From NCBI GenBank assembly GCA_964596165.1, contig CAZQTW010000095.1, positions 1 to 18,129 on the forward strand: a stretch of 18,129 bases of DNA, written 5' to 3'. The notes below the pieces were generated by a model. It ran no database searches and was not told the DNA's origin. It was given only the letters and a program-made list of their open reading frames with translations. A program made the position numbers and the translations under genes. Positions 1 to 8,608 of the stretch are shown in pieces; within the stretch, counting starts at the first letter, position 1, and every line of letters starts with the position of its first letter. This DNA is from CAYUQT01 sp964596165 (lineage in GTDB: Bacteria; Planctomycetota; Phycisphaerae; UBA1845; JAFGLZ01).

Positions 1-2163
1 CTCTTCGCGGGCGGCGGTGCGATCAAAACAGTGGACCTTGCCCGTGGCCACGAGGTGAAGTCACTGATTGAGGTTCCGGAAGGAATCGCACGTGATCCCG
101 AGGTCCATTTCTCGGGTAAGAAGATCGTGTTTTCGATGCGACGTAACAAGGATGACGATTACCACATCTACGAGATGAATACGGACGGCACGGGGCTCAG
201 ACAGCTCACATCTGCAGGCGGCGTGAGTGATATCGACCCGTTCTATCTACCGGATGATTCGATCGTCTTCTCGTCGAGCCGGGAACCCAAGTATTGCATG
301 TGCAACAGGCACATCATGGCGAATCTTTACCGGATGGACCCGGACGGCGCCAATATCCACCAGATCGGCAAAAGCACGTTGTTCGAGGGCCACGGAACAG
401 TGATGCCGGATGGGCGGATCCTCTACGACCGGTGGGAGTACGTTGACCGCAATTTCGGCGACGCACAGGCGCTTTGGACGGCCAATCCGGACGGAACGAA
501 TCACACACTCTTCTGGGGCAACCATACGGCATGTCCGGGGGCCGTTATCGATGCCCGGATGATTCGGGGGTCCGACACGGTGGTGTGTCTTCTGGCGTCA
601 TGCCACGACAAACCATGGGGTGCGATGGCGGTCATCGACCGAAGGCTCGGGCTGGATGGCCGCGAACCGATCGTCAGGACATGGCCGGCAGAGGCGGTGA
701 GCCTGGTCCGCATTGAGGGCACCGACCTCTTTGATACCTTTACGCGCGTCCTGCCGAAGTACGAAGATCCGTACCCGCTAAGTGATCTCGTCACGGGCGC
801 CGGCTCCGGCAAGTACTTTCTGTGTTCGCGGATGACGGGCAACGGCGAGGAAATGGGCCTCTATCTGGTGGATGTGTTCGGGAATGAGACCTTATTGCAC
901 AAGGACGGTCCCGGGTGTTTTGATCCGATGCCACTGTCGCCACGCCCGAGGCCGCCCGTAATCCCGTCCAGGCGTGATTTCGAGGGCAAAGAAGGGCGCT
1001 TCTACGTAGTCGATGTCTATCAGGGAACCCACATGAAGGGCGTACAGCGTGGAACGGTGAGGTATCTGCGAGTTGTCGAGTCGCCCGAAAAGCGGTTTTG
1101 GACGAGACCGTCGTGGAACGGCCAAGGCCAAGAAGCCCCGGCGATGGGATGGCATGATTTCAACAACAAGAGAATCCTGGGAACGGTCCCTGTTGAGGCT
1201 GACGGCTCTGCTTATTTTAGCGTCCCGGCCGACACGTTCGTGTATTTCCAGTTGCTCGACGAAAACGGAATGATGATACAGTCCATGCGAAGCGGGACGA
1301 ACGTTCAATCCGGGGAGACGACGGGATGCATGGGTTGTCATGAAGATCGGCGAACCAGTGCGCCGGCGAGGCCGGGCAGGATGCCACAGGCCATGACGAG
1401 GACAGCCAGCAGACTGGAGGGCTGGTATGGCGCCCCACGATTGTTCAGTTTCATGGCGGAAGTGCAGCCTGTGTTCGATAGACACTGCGTAAGCTGTCAC
1501 GACTTCGGGAAGAAACCGGGTGAGAAACTGAACCTTGCCGGCGACCGTACACTGACGTTCAACACCTCTTACGAGGAGCTTTGGCGAAAGAAGTACATCA
1601 CGGCGATCGGCGCCGGCCCCGCTCAGTTTCAGGATGCCTACGCATGGGGCAGCCACGGCAGCAAGCTTGTCGAAACGCTTCGCAAGCGGCCGGAATGCAA
1701 CAGGTTGGACAGCGAGTCGTTTGACCGCATCGTGACGTGGATTGACATCAATGCACCTTACTATCCGACCTACGCAAGTGCCTATCCCAACAATCTCGCC
1801 GGCCGGTCGCCACTCGATGACAATCAGATCAAGCGGCTCACAGAGCTGACGGGCATTCCGTTTGCGTCCTTGGCCGACCATTCCAAAAACCGGGGACCCG
1901 AGATCAGCTTCGATCGGCCGGAATTGAGTGCATGCCTTTCGACGTTGGGCGACAAGAATGACTTGCGCTACAAGGAGGCGCTGAGAATCATCCAAGAGGG
2001 CCGAGAAGCGTTGAGCAGGCGACCTCGAGGAGACACGGAAGACTTCGAGGCATGCGATCTAGATAGGCAACGTCAGGAAAAGTATGCGATGCGACACCGG
2101 GTTGAGTTGAAGAACCGCGAGGCCATCCGCAGAGGTGAAAGGCTCTACGAGGCAAGACGCTGA
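1..2163 (+). CDS. HzsA-related dihaem c-type cytochrome with PD40 propeller (5' partial)
   Basis: The frame is open to base 1, so the true start and the export signal lie outside the window; the GTG at 31 lacks a ribosome site and is probably internal. Residue numbers here count from that GTG. The N-terminal half has PD40/TolB-like propeller blades, with phrases such as YEMNTDGTGLRQLT and LYRMDPDGANIHQI. Two haem c motifs follow: CMGCH at C433-H437 (1327-1341) and CVSCH at C486-H490 (1486-1500). The layout of propeller, middle haem domain and C-terminal cytochrome matches planctomycete proteins related to the hydrazine synthase alpha subunit. The C terminus, rich in Arg and Glu and ending near RRGERLYEARR, is intact with a TGA stop. 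It is presumably periplasmic and involved in electron transfer or an unknown redox reaction. True hydrazine synthesis is unlikely because no beta/gamma subunit or other anammox gene is nearby. The family assignment is from recognition; substrate unknown. Confidence 0.75.
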   Translation, partial: LFAGGGAIKTVDLARGHEVKSLIEVPEGIARDPEVHFSGKKIVFSMRRNKDDDYHIYEMNTDGTGLRQLTSAGGVSDIDPFYLPDDSIVFSSSREPKYCMCNRHIMANLYRMDPDGANIHQIGKSTLFEGHGTVMPDGRILYDRWEYVDRNFGDAQALWTANPDGTNHTLFWGNHTACPGAVIDARMIRGSDTVVCLLASCHDKPWGAMAVIDRRLGLDGREPIVRTWPAEAVSLVRIEGTDLFDTFTRVLPKYEDPYPLSDLVTGAGSGKYFLCSRMTGNGEEMGLYLVDVFGNETLLHKDGPGCFDPMPLSPRPRPPVIPSRRDFEGKEGRFYVVDVYQGTHMKGVQRGTVRYLRVVESPEKRFWTRPSWNGQGQEAPAMGWHDFNNKRILGTVPVEADGSAYFSVPADTFVYFQLLDENGMMIQSMRSGTNVQSGETTGCMGCHEDRRTSAPARPGRMPQAMTRTASRLEGWYGAPRLFSFMAEVQPVFDRHCVSCHDFGKKPGEKLNLAGDRTLTFNTSYEELWRKKYITAIGAGPAQFQDAYAWGSHGSKLVETLRKRPECNRLDSESFDRIVTWIDINAPYYPTYASAYPNNLAGRSPLDDNQIKRLTELTGIPFASLADHSKNRGPEISFDRPELSACLSTLGDKNDLRYKEALRIIQEGREALSRRPRGDTEDFEACDLDRQRQEKYAMRHRVELKNREAIRRGERLYEARR

Positions 2164-2277
2164 AGATTGTCGGGGCTTTCGCAAACGGAGAATCCTCGCT
2201 AGAATACCGCATCGCATTGAGCCGCGCAGTACCTCTCGCCAAGGCGAAGGATCGCCAGCAAGATCAAGGTGAATCTC

Positions 2278-5200
2278 ATGAATCCGCATCATCGGGGTGG
2301 GTTCGTCGTCATACTGATGGCGTCTTCTGTGGGGATAATGGGCCTACTGACCAGTTGTGACCGCCGCCCCTCGGGGGAGCCGGCTGCGCCGGTTGCCACA
2401 CAACCCGCAGCGCAGCAGAAAGAGGTGGCGAGGGTCGTCCAAGCGCCGGCAACGCCTGCGTCGCAACCGTCGGACCAGGAAGAGCGAGCCGCTCACGAGC
2501 AGTCGGCATTGGCCGCTACGGCGGCGGTCAAGGCTTCACTTGCAGCGGAACAGTACAAGCAGGCTTTCGATCAGGCGGGAGAAGCGGTCAAGGACTACGC
2601 CGACACGCCGTCCGCCGGCGAGCTGAGAGCGCTCCAGATGGCGGCGGAGAAGGCTCTGGATGCCCAACGTCTGGCCCTAGAGGCTGCGTCCGCTCAAGAA
2701 CGGGCGAGATCTGAGGAGCAACGTCGCTCCGAGCTTCAAGTTCGGCATGAGAAGTCTGTCAAGCACCGTCAGGAAGGCATTGCCCTGATGGAGAAGAAGG
2801 ACTACGCGGGGGCAATATCCGCATTCGAAAGCGCATTGCGAGAAGAGGAAGACGCCGAGGTGCGTCGGTTGCTTGGCACCGCAATCGAGAGGGCAACGAA
2901 GCCGCGGCTTGCGGTGGCGGAATTCGCAGTCACGGGCGATGTCGGCGTCCCGGACGTGGGCAAGAGCGTCGCGGAGTTGTTGTTGACCAAGTTTAACCCA
3001 GACCGGTTTCAGCTTGTCGAGCGGGCGGCACTAACGGCCATTCTCAAGGAACGCGATCTTACCCTTGCGGAGATCGTTGAGAATCCGGCCGTGCTCCGTG
3101 TGAAGCGGCTTGAGGGGGTCAGATACCTCATTGTGGGAACGGTTACGAAGATGGGAATCTTCGCGATCTCGGCTCGCTTGGTTGATGTCGTTACGGGACT
3201 CGTTGTGCAAACGGCGGAAATCGAATCGGAGACGGTGACCGGCCTGCAGGGCGGACTGGGTGAACTGGCCTTCATACTCCAAATGAGCAACGATGAGAAG
3301 GTTGCCTATACGGCGAATCGTGCCCGCCAGATGGAAGCCATTGCTGAGAAAGAGGCCGCCGAACGTGCGGCAGCCGAGGCCGAGCGCCTGGCTCGCCTTG
3401 AAGAGGAAAGAAAACGGCTGGAGCAGAAGATGGCGCTGGAATTCCAGCAGCGGCAATTGGATCGCGATGCGGCCGTCGCCGTGGCGAATATTCAGGCGAT
3501 TATCGCCCGGAGAGACTTCGATCTGGCGCTGCAACAGGCAAGGTGGGCCTGCAGAGAATACGCCGGTACGTCGTCCGCCCAGGATCTGGCGGCCCTATTG
3601 GCGCGTGCTGAACATGACGCCAGGACGAGGCACAAAGGAGAGGATCATTCTCAGCACGAGAACGAGGAACGGATTCGACAAGAGCGGTTTTGCGGGTACC
3701 GGGACGCCGGGCTGGCCGCCTTGACAAGGAGAGACAGTGCGGCGGCCATCGCGGCATTCCAGCAGGCCCTGAGGGAACTGGATGATCCGGGAATTCGGGC
3801 ACTCCTGAACGAGTTGGTGCGAAAGAGCGCCAAGCCGGGGCTCGTCGTGGCCGACTTCGACGCGGGCGATGATCCGGGCGGGCGGCATTTGGGAACCTCC
3901 GTGGCCCAGTACGTTCTGACACAGATGTCAGGAGGCCAGTACCATCCCGTCGAACGAGAACAGTTCCTTGCCGTGCTAAAGCAGGTGGGGTTGACCATGG
4001 CGGATGTGGTGCACGATCCGATGGTCCTCAAGTCCAAGAAGCCGCGAGGTATACGGTACGTCGTAACCGGAAAGATCATCCGAACCGCGGCGACGCGAGT
4101 ATCCGCGATGCTACACGATGTGGATGGTGGACGAGTCATTCAATCGGCTGAGAGCGTGGCCGAAAATAGGGTTCGGTTGCGTCAGGCAGTGGATGATGTC
4201 GTGGCTATTCTCCAGATGTCCGACGCCGACAAGGCCGCGTACCTGCGAAGGAACGTTTACGGCCGTTGGATCGCCTACGGCCGAGCGACTTCACAAGCGG
4301 GCCAGTGGGCGGAAGCGCTAGAGGCATACCAGCAGGCATGCGCCATCGACCCGACGCCGGAGGCGAGGGAGGGCATTAAGGTTTCAATGGAGCGACGCAG
4401 CGGTCGCCGGCCGACGCACGACAAACCCGGATACGACATCGCGATCACCGCCGCCAAGCGGGCGGTGCAGGAGGGGCGTTGGGCGGACGCTCTCCGTGCC
4501 TACCAAGAGGCCAACAGCATCCGGCAGACGCCGGAGACGCTGGAAGGCATGCGGCAGGCGAGAGCCAAGCTCGAACAAGCCGATCAGTCCGGACGGCGGA
4601 AGGTCGAATATGACGAGGCGATGAAGACGGGCCGATCCGCGGCACAGGCCGGCAAATGGAACGAGGCCCACCTCGCTTACCGAAAAGCTCTCGACATTGA
4701 GCGAACGCGTGAGGCTCAGGAGGCTGTAGAGGAAGCGGTACGCAGGATTGCTGAACACAAGGCCGGCAAGGGTGAGTATGAACGAGCCGTGGCATCTGCC
4801 ACGGAGGCGTGGAACAAGCAAGACTACGTTCAGGCGCATCGGATGGCCAGAAAGGCCTTGCAGACGTGGGGGGACGGCGCGGAAGCCAAGGAACTCCTCG
4901 AGAGGATCGGGCCGCTCGTGACCGTGTCGGCGGAGGTCGATGGAGTGGAATACAAGGGGGCCGAGATCGTCGTGGACGGCAAGCCCATCGGCCAGAGGAC
5001 GCCGGCAACCCTACGACTCAAGAAGGGGCAGTCCTACGAAGTCCTGGTGACCATTCCGTCGTCAGGCGGCGATCGCTATACCGTGGCTCGGCGAACGATT
5101 CGGCTCACCGAGAACGAAGAACTGAGCACACGGGCCAAACTGTCGAGGATTAGAGCGCCGTCCGCAGGACCCGCGCTGCCGACCGCGCCGGTGACGAGAC

Positions 5201-5598
5201 CGCGCCCTTCGGGCACTCCGCCGTCTCCGACACAGCAGGGAACGGACGGTACTGGAAGCCCTCTGCGTCGACTGAGGGAGGTCATCAGGAATGGCCGCCG
5301 TTCCCCAACGGCGACGAGACCCGGGACAACCAGCAAGCCGGTCTTGCGATCGGGTGTCAACAAACGTTCAGGCGCCACAGGCGATCGGTTCACAGTGCCG
5401 AACCTGGCAAAGGAGCCTCGGAATGAGTCCGCAACTACGCACGTGTATGGGAATCGTTCTTTGCGTTGGCGGCCTTGGCACGACGGTGTCGGGGGGTCCT
5501 CAGGATACGGGGCATGGTCCGTCCGGGAAGGCCGGTTCCCGGCCGAACATCATCCTGATCGTTACGGACGACCAGGGCTATGGCGATCTTGGTACTAA
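2278..5598 (+). CDS. Giant lipoprotein with two CsgG-like modules, TPR-like repeats and a PEGA-like domain
   Basis: The chosen start is ATG 2278, which has AAGGTG six bases upstream; GTG 2269 in the same frame is an alternative without a good site. Residue numbers count from GTG 2269. A lipoprotein signal ends in LLTSC with the lipid Cys at 30, so the protein should be membrane-anchored and face the periplasm. A CsgG-like domain (about 211-346) contains LAVAEF, GKSVAELL, RFQLVERA and VRYLIVGTV. A coiled coil rich in Ala and Glu (about 355-400) leads into a second, diverged copy (about 522-661) with LVVADF, GTSVAQYVL, YHPVERE and IRYVVTGKI. Three or four TPR-like repeats follow (about 665-871; GQWAEALEAYQQA, GRWADALRAYQEA, GKWNEAHLAYRKA). 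Next come a PEGA-like beta domain (about 883-961; IVVDGKPIGQRTPATLRL) and a tail rich in Pro, Thr and Arg. A role in envelope assembly or scaffolding is inferred from the domains. The last 176 nt overlap the sulfatase gene, so the true C terminus is uncertain and may lie at 5426 after a frameshift. Confidence 0.78.
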   Translation: MNPHHRGGFVVILMASSVGIMGLLTSCDRRPSGEPAAPVATQPAAQQKEVARVVQAPATPASQPSDQEERAAHEQSALAATAAVKASLAAEQYKQAFDQAGEAVKDYADTPSAGELRALQMAAEKALDAQRLALEAASAQERARSEEQRRSELQVRHEKSVKHRQEGIALMEKKDYAGAISAFESALREEEDAEVRRLLGTAIERATKPRLAVAEFAVTGDVGVPDVGKSVAELLLTKFNPDRFQLVERAALTAILKERDLTLAEIVENPAVLRVKRLEGVRYLIVGTVTKMGIFAISARLVDVVTGLVVQTAEIESETVTGLQGGLGELAFILQMSNDEKVAYTANRARQMEAIAEKEAAERAAAEAERLARLEEERKRLEQKMALEFQQRQLDRDAAVAVANIQAIIARRDFDLALQQARWACREYAGTSSAQDLAALLARAEHDARTRHKGEDHSQHENEERIRQERFCGYRDAGLAALTRRDSAAAIAAFQQALRELDDPGIRALLNELVRKSAKPGLVVADFDAGDDPGGRHLGTSVAQYVLTQMSGGQYHPVEREQFLAVLKQVGLTMADVVHDPMVLKSKKPRGIRYVVTGKIIRTAATRVSAMLHDVDGGRVIQSAESVAENRVRLRQAVDDVVAILQMSDADKAAYLRRNVYGRWIAYGRATSQAGQWAEALEAYQQACAIDPTPEAREGIKVSMERRSGRRPTHDKPGYDIAITAAKRAVQEGRWADALRAYQEANSIRQTPETLEGMRQARAKLEQADQSGRRKVEYDEAMKTGRSAAQAGKWNEAHLAYRKALDIERTREAQEAVEEAVRRIAEHKAGKGEYERAVASATEAWNKQDYVQAHRMARKALQTWGDGAEAKELLERIGPLVTVSAEVDGVEYKGAEIVVDGKPIGQRTPATLRLKKGQSYEVLVTIPSSGGDRYTVARRTIRLTENEELSTRAKLSRIRAPSAGPALPTAPVTRPRPSGTPPSPTQQGTDGTGSPLRRLREVIRNGRRSPTATRPGTTSKPVLRSGVNKRSGATGDRFTVPNLAKEPRNESATTHVYGNRSLRWRPWHDGVGGSSGYGAWSVREGRFPAEHHPDRYGRPGLWRSWY

Positions 5599-7237
5599 CG
5601 GCAATCCCATCATCAAGACACCTCACCTCGACACATTGGCCGCGGACAGCGCACGGCTTGAGTACTTCTATGTGAGCCCGGTTTGCACACCAACCCGGGC
5701 ATGTTTGATGACGGGGCGATACAATTACCGTACCCGCGCGATCGATACCTACCGCGGCCGAGCGATGATGGATCCCTCAGAGGTAACGATTGCCCAGTTG
5801 TTGAGAGACGCGGGCTACGCTACCGGCATCTTCGGAAAATGGCACCTGGGCGACAACTACCCGATGCGTCCGCAAGACAAGGGATTTGACGAGGTACTTG
5901 TTCATCGGGGCGGTGGTATCGGCCAGCCCACGGACCCTCCGGGAGGAGAAGGAAAATACACTGACCCCATCCTCTTTCGGAACGGCAAGCCGGTGCCGAT
6001 GCGCGGGTATTGCACCGACATTTACTTCACGGAGGGAATGCGGTGGGCCGAGGAGGCCGTGAAGACTGGACGACCCTTCTTTCTGTACCTGGCGACGAAT
6101 GCACCGCACGGACCCTATCACGACGTGCCTCGGGACAAGTACGACTTCTATAAGCAGCAGGCTATTGGACCGGATCGGTTTCCCTCGACGCCGGGCCATC
6201 CGGTCGCCCAGCACCTCAATGCGGATGTGCTGGCCCGCGTGTACGCGATGATCGGCAATATCGACGACAACGTGGGACGTGTGTTGGAGTGGCTGGGTAG
6301 GCTCAAGCTCACCGAGAACACGGCGGTCATCTTCATGACGGACAACGGCGAGGCCACGCAAGGATACAATGCCGGTCTTCGAGGAAACAAGTCGGACGTG
6401 TATGAGGGAGGAATTCGCTCGCCGCTATTCGTCCGCTGGCCCGGGCGGCTCAAGCCGGGCAAGTTTACGGATCACATCGCCGCGCACATCGACATACTCC
6501 CGACGATTCTGGATGTGTGCGATGTTCCATTGCCACGAGCTCTCAAGATCGATGGCTGTAGTGTTCTGCCGTTGTTAAGAGGCCAAGTTACGGCATGGCC
6601 GGACCGGACATTGTTCTTCCAATCCCACCGGGGTGACATGCCTGTCCTCTACCACAACTGTGCCGTCAGGACGAACCGGTGGAAGCTGGTCAATAACAGC
6701 GGCTTTGGGAAGGAGCACCCGGCCGGAGAACCCAGGTTTGAGTTGTACGACATGCTCTACGACCCATACGAGACCAAGAATGTTGCGGCCGATCATCGCG
6801 ATGTCGTCGACGATTTGAAACAACGTTACGAGGCGTGGTTTGCAGACGTCGGTAGCACGCGTCCGGACAACTATGCACCTCCGCGTATTCACGTCGGCAC
6901 ACGGCACGAGAATCCGGTGGTGCTGACGCAACAGGATTGCCGGGGCTTGGCTGGAAGGGTCGGCGCGATCGGTCACTGGGAGGTGTTTGTACCGGAAGGG
7001 TGCCGGTGTAGCGTTCGATTGCTCTTCAAGCCGTGCGCCGAAGCGACGGAATGCGTGTTGTCCCTGGGGCCTAAGGAAACCAGAATAGCGGTCCCCGCAG
7101 GCAAGGGTTGCGCGGTGTTCCCCAATATCTCGCTTGCGGCAGGTCCGGTTTCGCTCCGGGCTTGGACAACCAACGGGCGTGACAGGATGAATGCGACGTT
7201 TGTGGAAATAGAGCGCATCGACGGATTGTCACACTGA
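5423..7237 (+). CDS. Type I (formylglycine-dependent) sulfatase, exported
   Basis: This enzyme hydrolyses a sulfate ester, probably on a polysaccharide, in the periplasm or outside the cell. ATG 5423 is chosen because AAGGAG lies seven bases upstream (5410-5415); the frame is open further upstream, but the sequence there is not sulfatase-like. The N terminus has a short hydrophobic stretch ending near TTVSGG, a plausible signal peptide. Metal-binding Asp49-Asp50 sit in IVTDDQG. The formylglycine motif CTPTR has Cys88, the residue oxidised by a sulfatase-maturing enzyme. GKWHLGD gives Lys139 and His141, NAPHGPY gives His229, TDNGE gives Asp307-Asn308 and LRGNKSDVYEGG gives Lys323, so all expected active-site residues are present. 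The last 100 or so residues form an added, probably beta-rich C-terminal region of unknown binding role. At 604 aa it is somewhat longer than a minimal sulfatase. Substrate cannot be told. It overlaps the preceding lipoprotein frame and lies 15 nt before a URO-D-fold gene, suggesting shared transcription. Confidence 0.93.
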   Translation: MSPQLRTCMGIVLCVGGLGTTVSGGPQDTGHGPSGKAGSRPNIILIVTDDQGYGDLGTNGNPIIKTPHLDTLAADSARLEYFYVSPVCTPTRACLMTGRYNYRTRAIDTYRGRAMMDPSEVTIAQLLRDAGYATGIFGKWHLGDNYPMRPQDKGFDEVLVHRGGGIGQPTDPPGGEGKYTDPILFRNGKPVPMRGYCTDIYFTEGMRWAEEAVKTGRPFFLYLATNAPHGPYHDVPRDKYDFYKQQAIGPDRFPSTPGHPVAQHLNADVLARVYAMIGNIDDNVGRVLEWLGRLKLTENTAVIFMTDNGEATQGYNAGLRGNKSDVYEGGIRSPLFVRWPGRLKPGKFTDHIAAHIDILPTILDVCDVPLPRALKIDGCSVLPLLRGQVTAWPDRTLFFQSHRGDMPVLYHNCAVRTNRWKLVNNSGFGKEHPAGEPRFELYDMLYDPYETKNVAADHRDVVDDLKQRYEAWFADVGSTRPDNYAPPRIHVGTRHENPVVLTQQDCRGLAGRVGAIGHWEVFVPEGCRCSVRLLFKPCAEATECVLSLGPKETRIAVPAGKGCAVFPNISLAAGPVSLRAWTTNGRDRMNATFVEIERIDGLSH

Positions 7238-7252
7238 CGCGGGAGGTTTCGG

Positions 7253-8386
7253 ATGACCTCACGAGAACGAGTCTTGAATTCGCTGCGATTTCGTGGTTAT
7301 GACCGGATTCCGGTCAAACACGAGGCAACGCCCGAAGTCAACCGTGCACTAATGACCCACTTCGGCTTGTCGAACATGGAGCAGCTCCTCCGGGTTGTGG
7401 GAGATGACTTTCGCTATGTCGCCGCCGACTATGTCGGACCGGAACTTCGAACCTTTCCGGACGGCAGTGTCGAGGGGTATTGGGGTGAGCGTTACCAATA
7501 CGCCGAGTTCGAGGAGGGCAGGTACCTTGAGGCAGTCTATCTGCCGTTTGCGGGCGTCGACTCTCCCGACAAGCTGGATCGGTCGCACTTCCCGTCGGCG
7601 GATTGGTTTGACTACTCCAAAATCAGATCGCGGTGCGAGGCGATCCGGGGTGAATACGCTGTCTGTTTCGGTACCGCCGGCGACATGGATTTTATCAATT
7701 CAATCGCCCGGGCTCGCGGCATGGAGCAGGTTCTGATAGACCTGATCACCGACGATCCCGTGTATCTGGAGATCATGGACGCACGTTTCAGGTTCTACTA
7801 CGACATGCACGAACGGGCCCTCCAAGCGGCCGGAGGCCTGATCGACTTGACGCACATCGGCGAGGACCTGGGTAACCAGCGAGGCCCCACGATTAGCATG
7901 AAGGTTTTTGAGAAGCACTTTGCCCCCAGGTACGGAGCTTACTTCGACATGGTACACCGCTATGGGGCCAAGGTAATGATGCATATGTGCGGATGCGTCG
8001 AGGCATTTCTTCCACGGCTGATCGAACTCGGCCTGGATATCCAGGACGTCGTCCAGCCGACGACACCGGAAATGGACATCGCTTACCTGCGGACCCACTA
8101 TGGCGACCGCCTCCATTTTTGCGGTTCGATGTGCGTCCAGACAACCCTGCCGCATGGTTCCATCGCCGACGTAGAGAAGGAGGTGCAACGACGGTTGGAC
8201 CTCTTTCCTAAGGGAGGGCTATTCCTCGGACCCACGCATGCGGTACAGGTCGGAACACCAATTGAAAACGTTCTGGCGATGTATCGATCGGCGGGCAGCC
8301 TGCGTGAGCACGTAGACGATTCGATTCTCGGGATTCAGGCGGACCCAGGGGCCGTCGACAAGATCGACATGTCTAAGCTCTTCTAG
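7253..8386 (+). CDS. URO-D-fold protein, putative cobalamin/zinc-dependent methyltransferase (MtaA/CmuA-like)
   Basis: The opening MTSRERVLNSLRFRGYDRIPV is typical of uroporphyrinogen-decarboxylase-fold proteins that are not haem enzymes but relatives of the methyltransferases MtaA, MtbA and CmuA. GGGAGG (7241-7246) lies six bases before ATG 7253. A candidate zinc site is seen in MHMCGC (His244, Cys246, Cys248) together with HFCGSMC (Cys290, Cys294); His-x-Cys plus a distant Cys is the zinc pattern of the methyltransferase branch. The 377-aa length fits the family. In this branch a methyl group passes between a corrinoid protein or methylated substrate and a thiol or folate. No corrinoid-binding protein is seen in the window, so the reaction remains inferred. 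It is probably cotranscribed with the sulfatase 15 nt upstream. It is unlikely to be haem-pathway HemE, which lacks this cysteine-rich site. It is cytoplasmic, with no signal peptide. Confidence 0.85.
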   Translation: MTSRERVLNSLRFRGYDRIPVKHEATPEVNRALMTHFGLSNMEQLLRVVGDDFRYVAADYVGPELRTFPDGSVEGYWGERYQYAEFEEGRYLEAVYLPFAGVDSPDKLDRSHFPSADWFDYSKIRSRCEAIRGEYAVCFGTAGDMDFINSIARARGMEQVLIDLITDDPVYLEIMDARFRFYYDMHERALQAAGGLIDLTHIGEDLGNQRGPTISMKVFEKHFAPRYGAYFDMVHRYGAKVMMHMCGCVEAFLPRLIELGLDIQDVVQPTTPEMDIAYLRTHYGDRLHFCGSMCVQTTLPHGSIADVEKEVQRRLDLFPKGGLFLGPTHAVQVGTPIENVLAMYRSAGSLREHVDDSILGIQADPGAVDKIDMSKLF

Positions 8387-8608
8387 CCTGAGTAATGCCG
8401 ACCGCGTGCGGGCCAAGCAGCCATCAAGTGGTCGCGACGTCCTTCGCAAGGTCCCGGTGCCCGCCAAAATCCCAACAACGGACAACCGTGGCCCAAGCGA
8501 TCAAGAGAGAGTGAAGGGATTCCAGGCTCGGCTGGCAGTGGGATTCTGCACACCGTGCTGCAGCTGTTTGGATCTGATGCGCTCAAAATGAACGTTCTTC
8601 CGGACAGA
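8387..8608. other. Intergenic stretch without a convincing gene
   Basis: About 220 nt between the URO-D-fold gene and the PHO box. A 61-codon open frame (8406-8591) lacks a ribosome site and recognisable content. A 7-base direct repeat, GGGATTC, occurs twice near 8517-8553, but nothing further supports a role. No clear terminator with a stem and T-run is seen, so the end of the upstream transcript is not located. Confidence 0.5.

Noticed and set aside
892..1995. A 367-codon open frame on the minus strand
   Set aside because: It lies wholly opposite the HzsA-related gene, in GC-rich codons that often leave the antisense frame open, and its product has no recognisable domain or ribosome site.
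1..2163. Calling the first gene a true hydrazine synthase subunit
   Set aside because: No partner subunits or anammox genes are seen, and the residue expected as Tyr haem ligand is Arg; only a family relationship is supported.
2177..2205. Possible sigma-70 promoter before the lipoprotein gene (TAGAAT at 2200 with TTTCGC 17 bp upstream)
   Set aside because: The -35 matches poorly, and planctomycete promoter rules are not well enough known to accept a single hexamer.
5291..5422. Upstream extension of the sulfatase frame
   Set aside because: No sulfatase or signal-peptide character, and ATG 5423 has a near-perfect AAGGAG at good spacing.
8406..8591. 61-codon open frame in the gap before the PHO box
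   Set aside because: No ribosome site, no recognisable content, and composition typical of noncoding GC-rich sequence.
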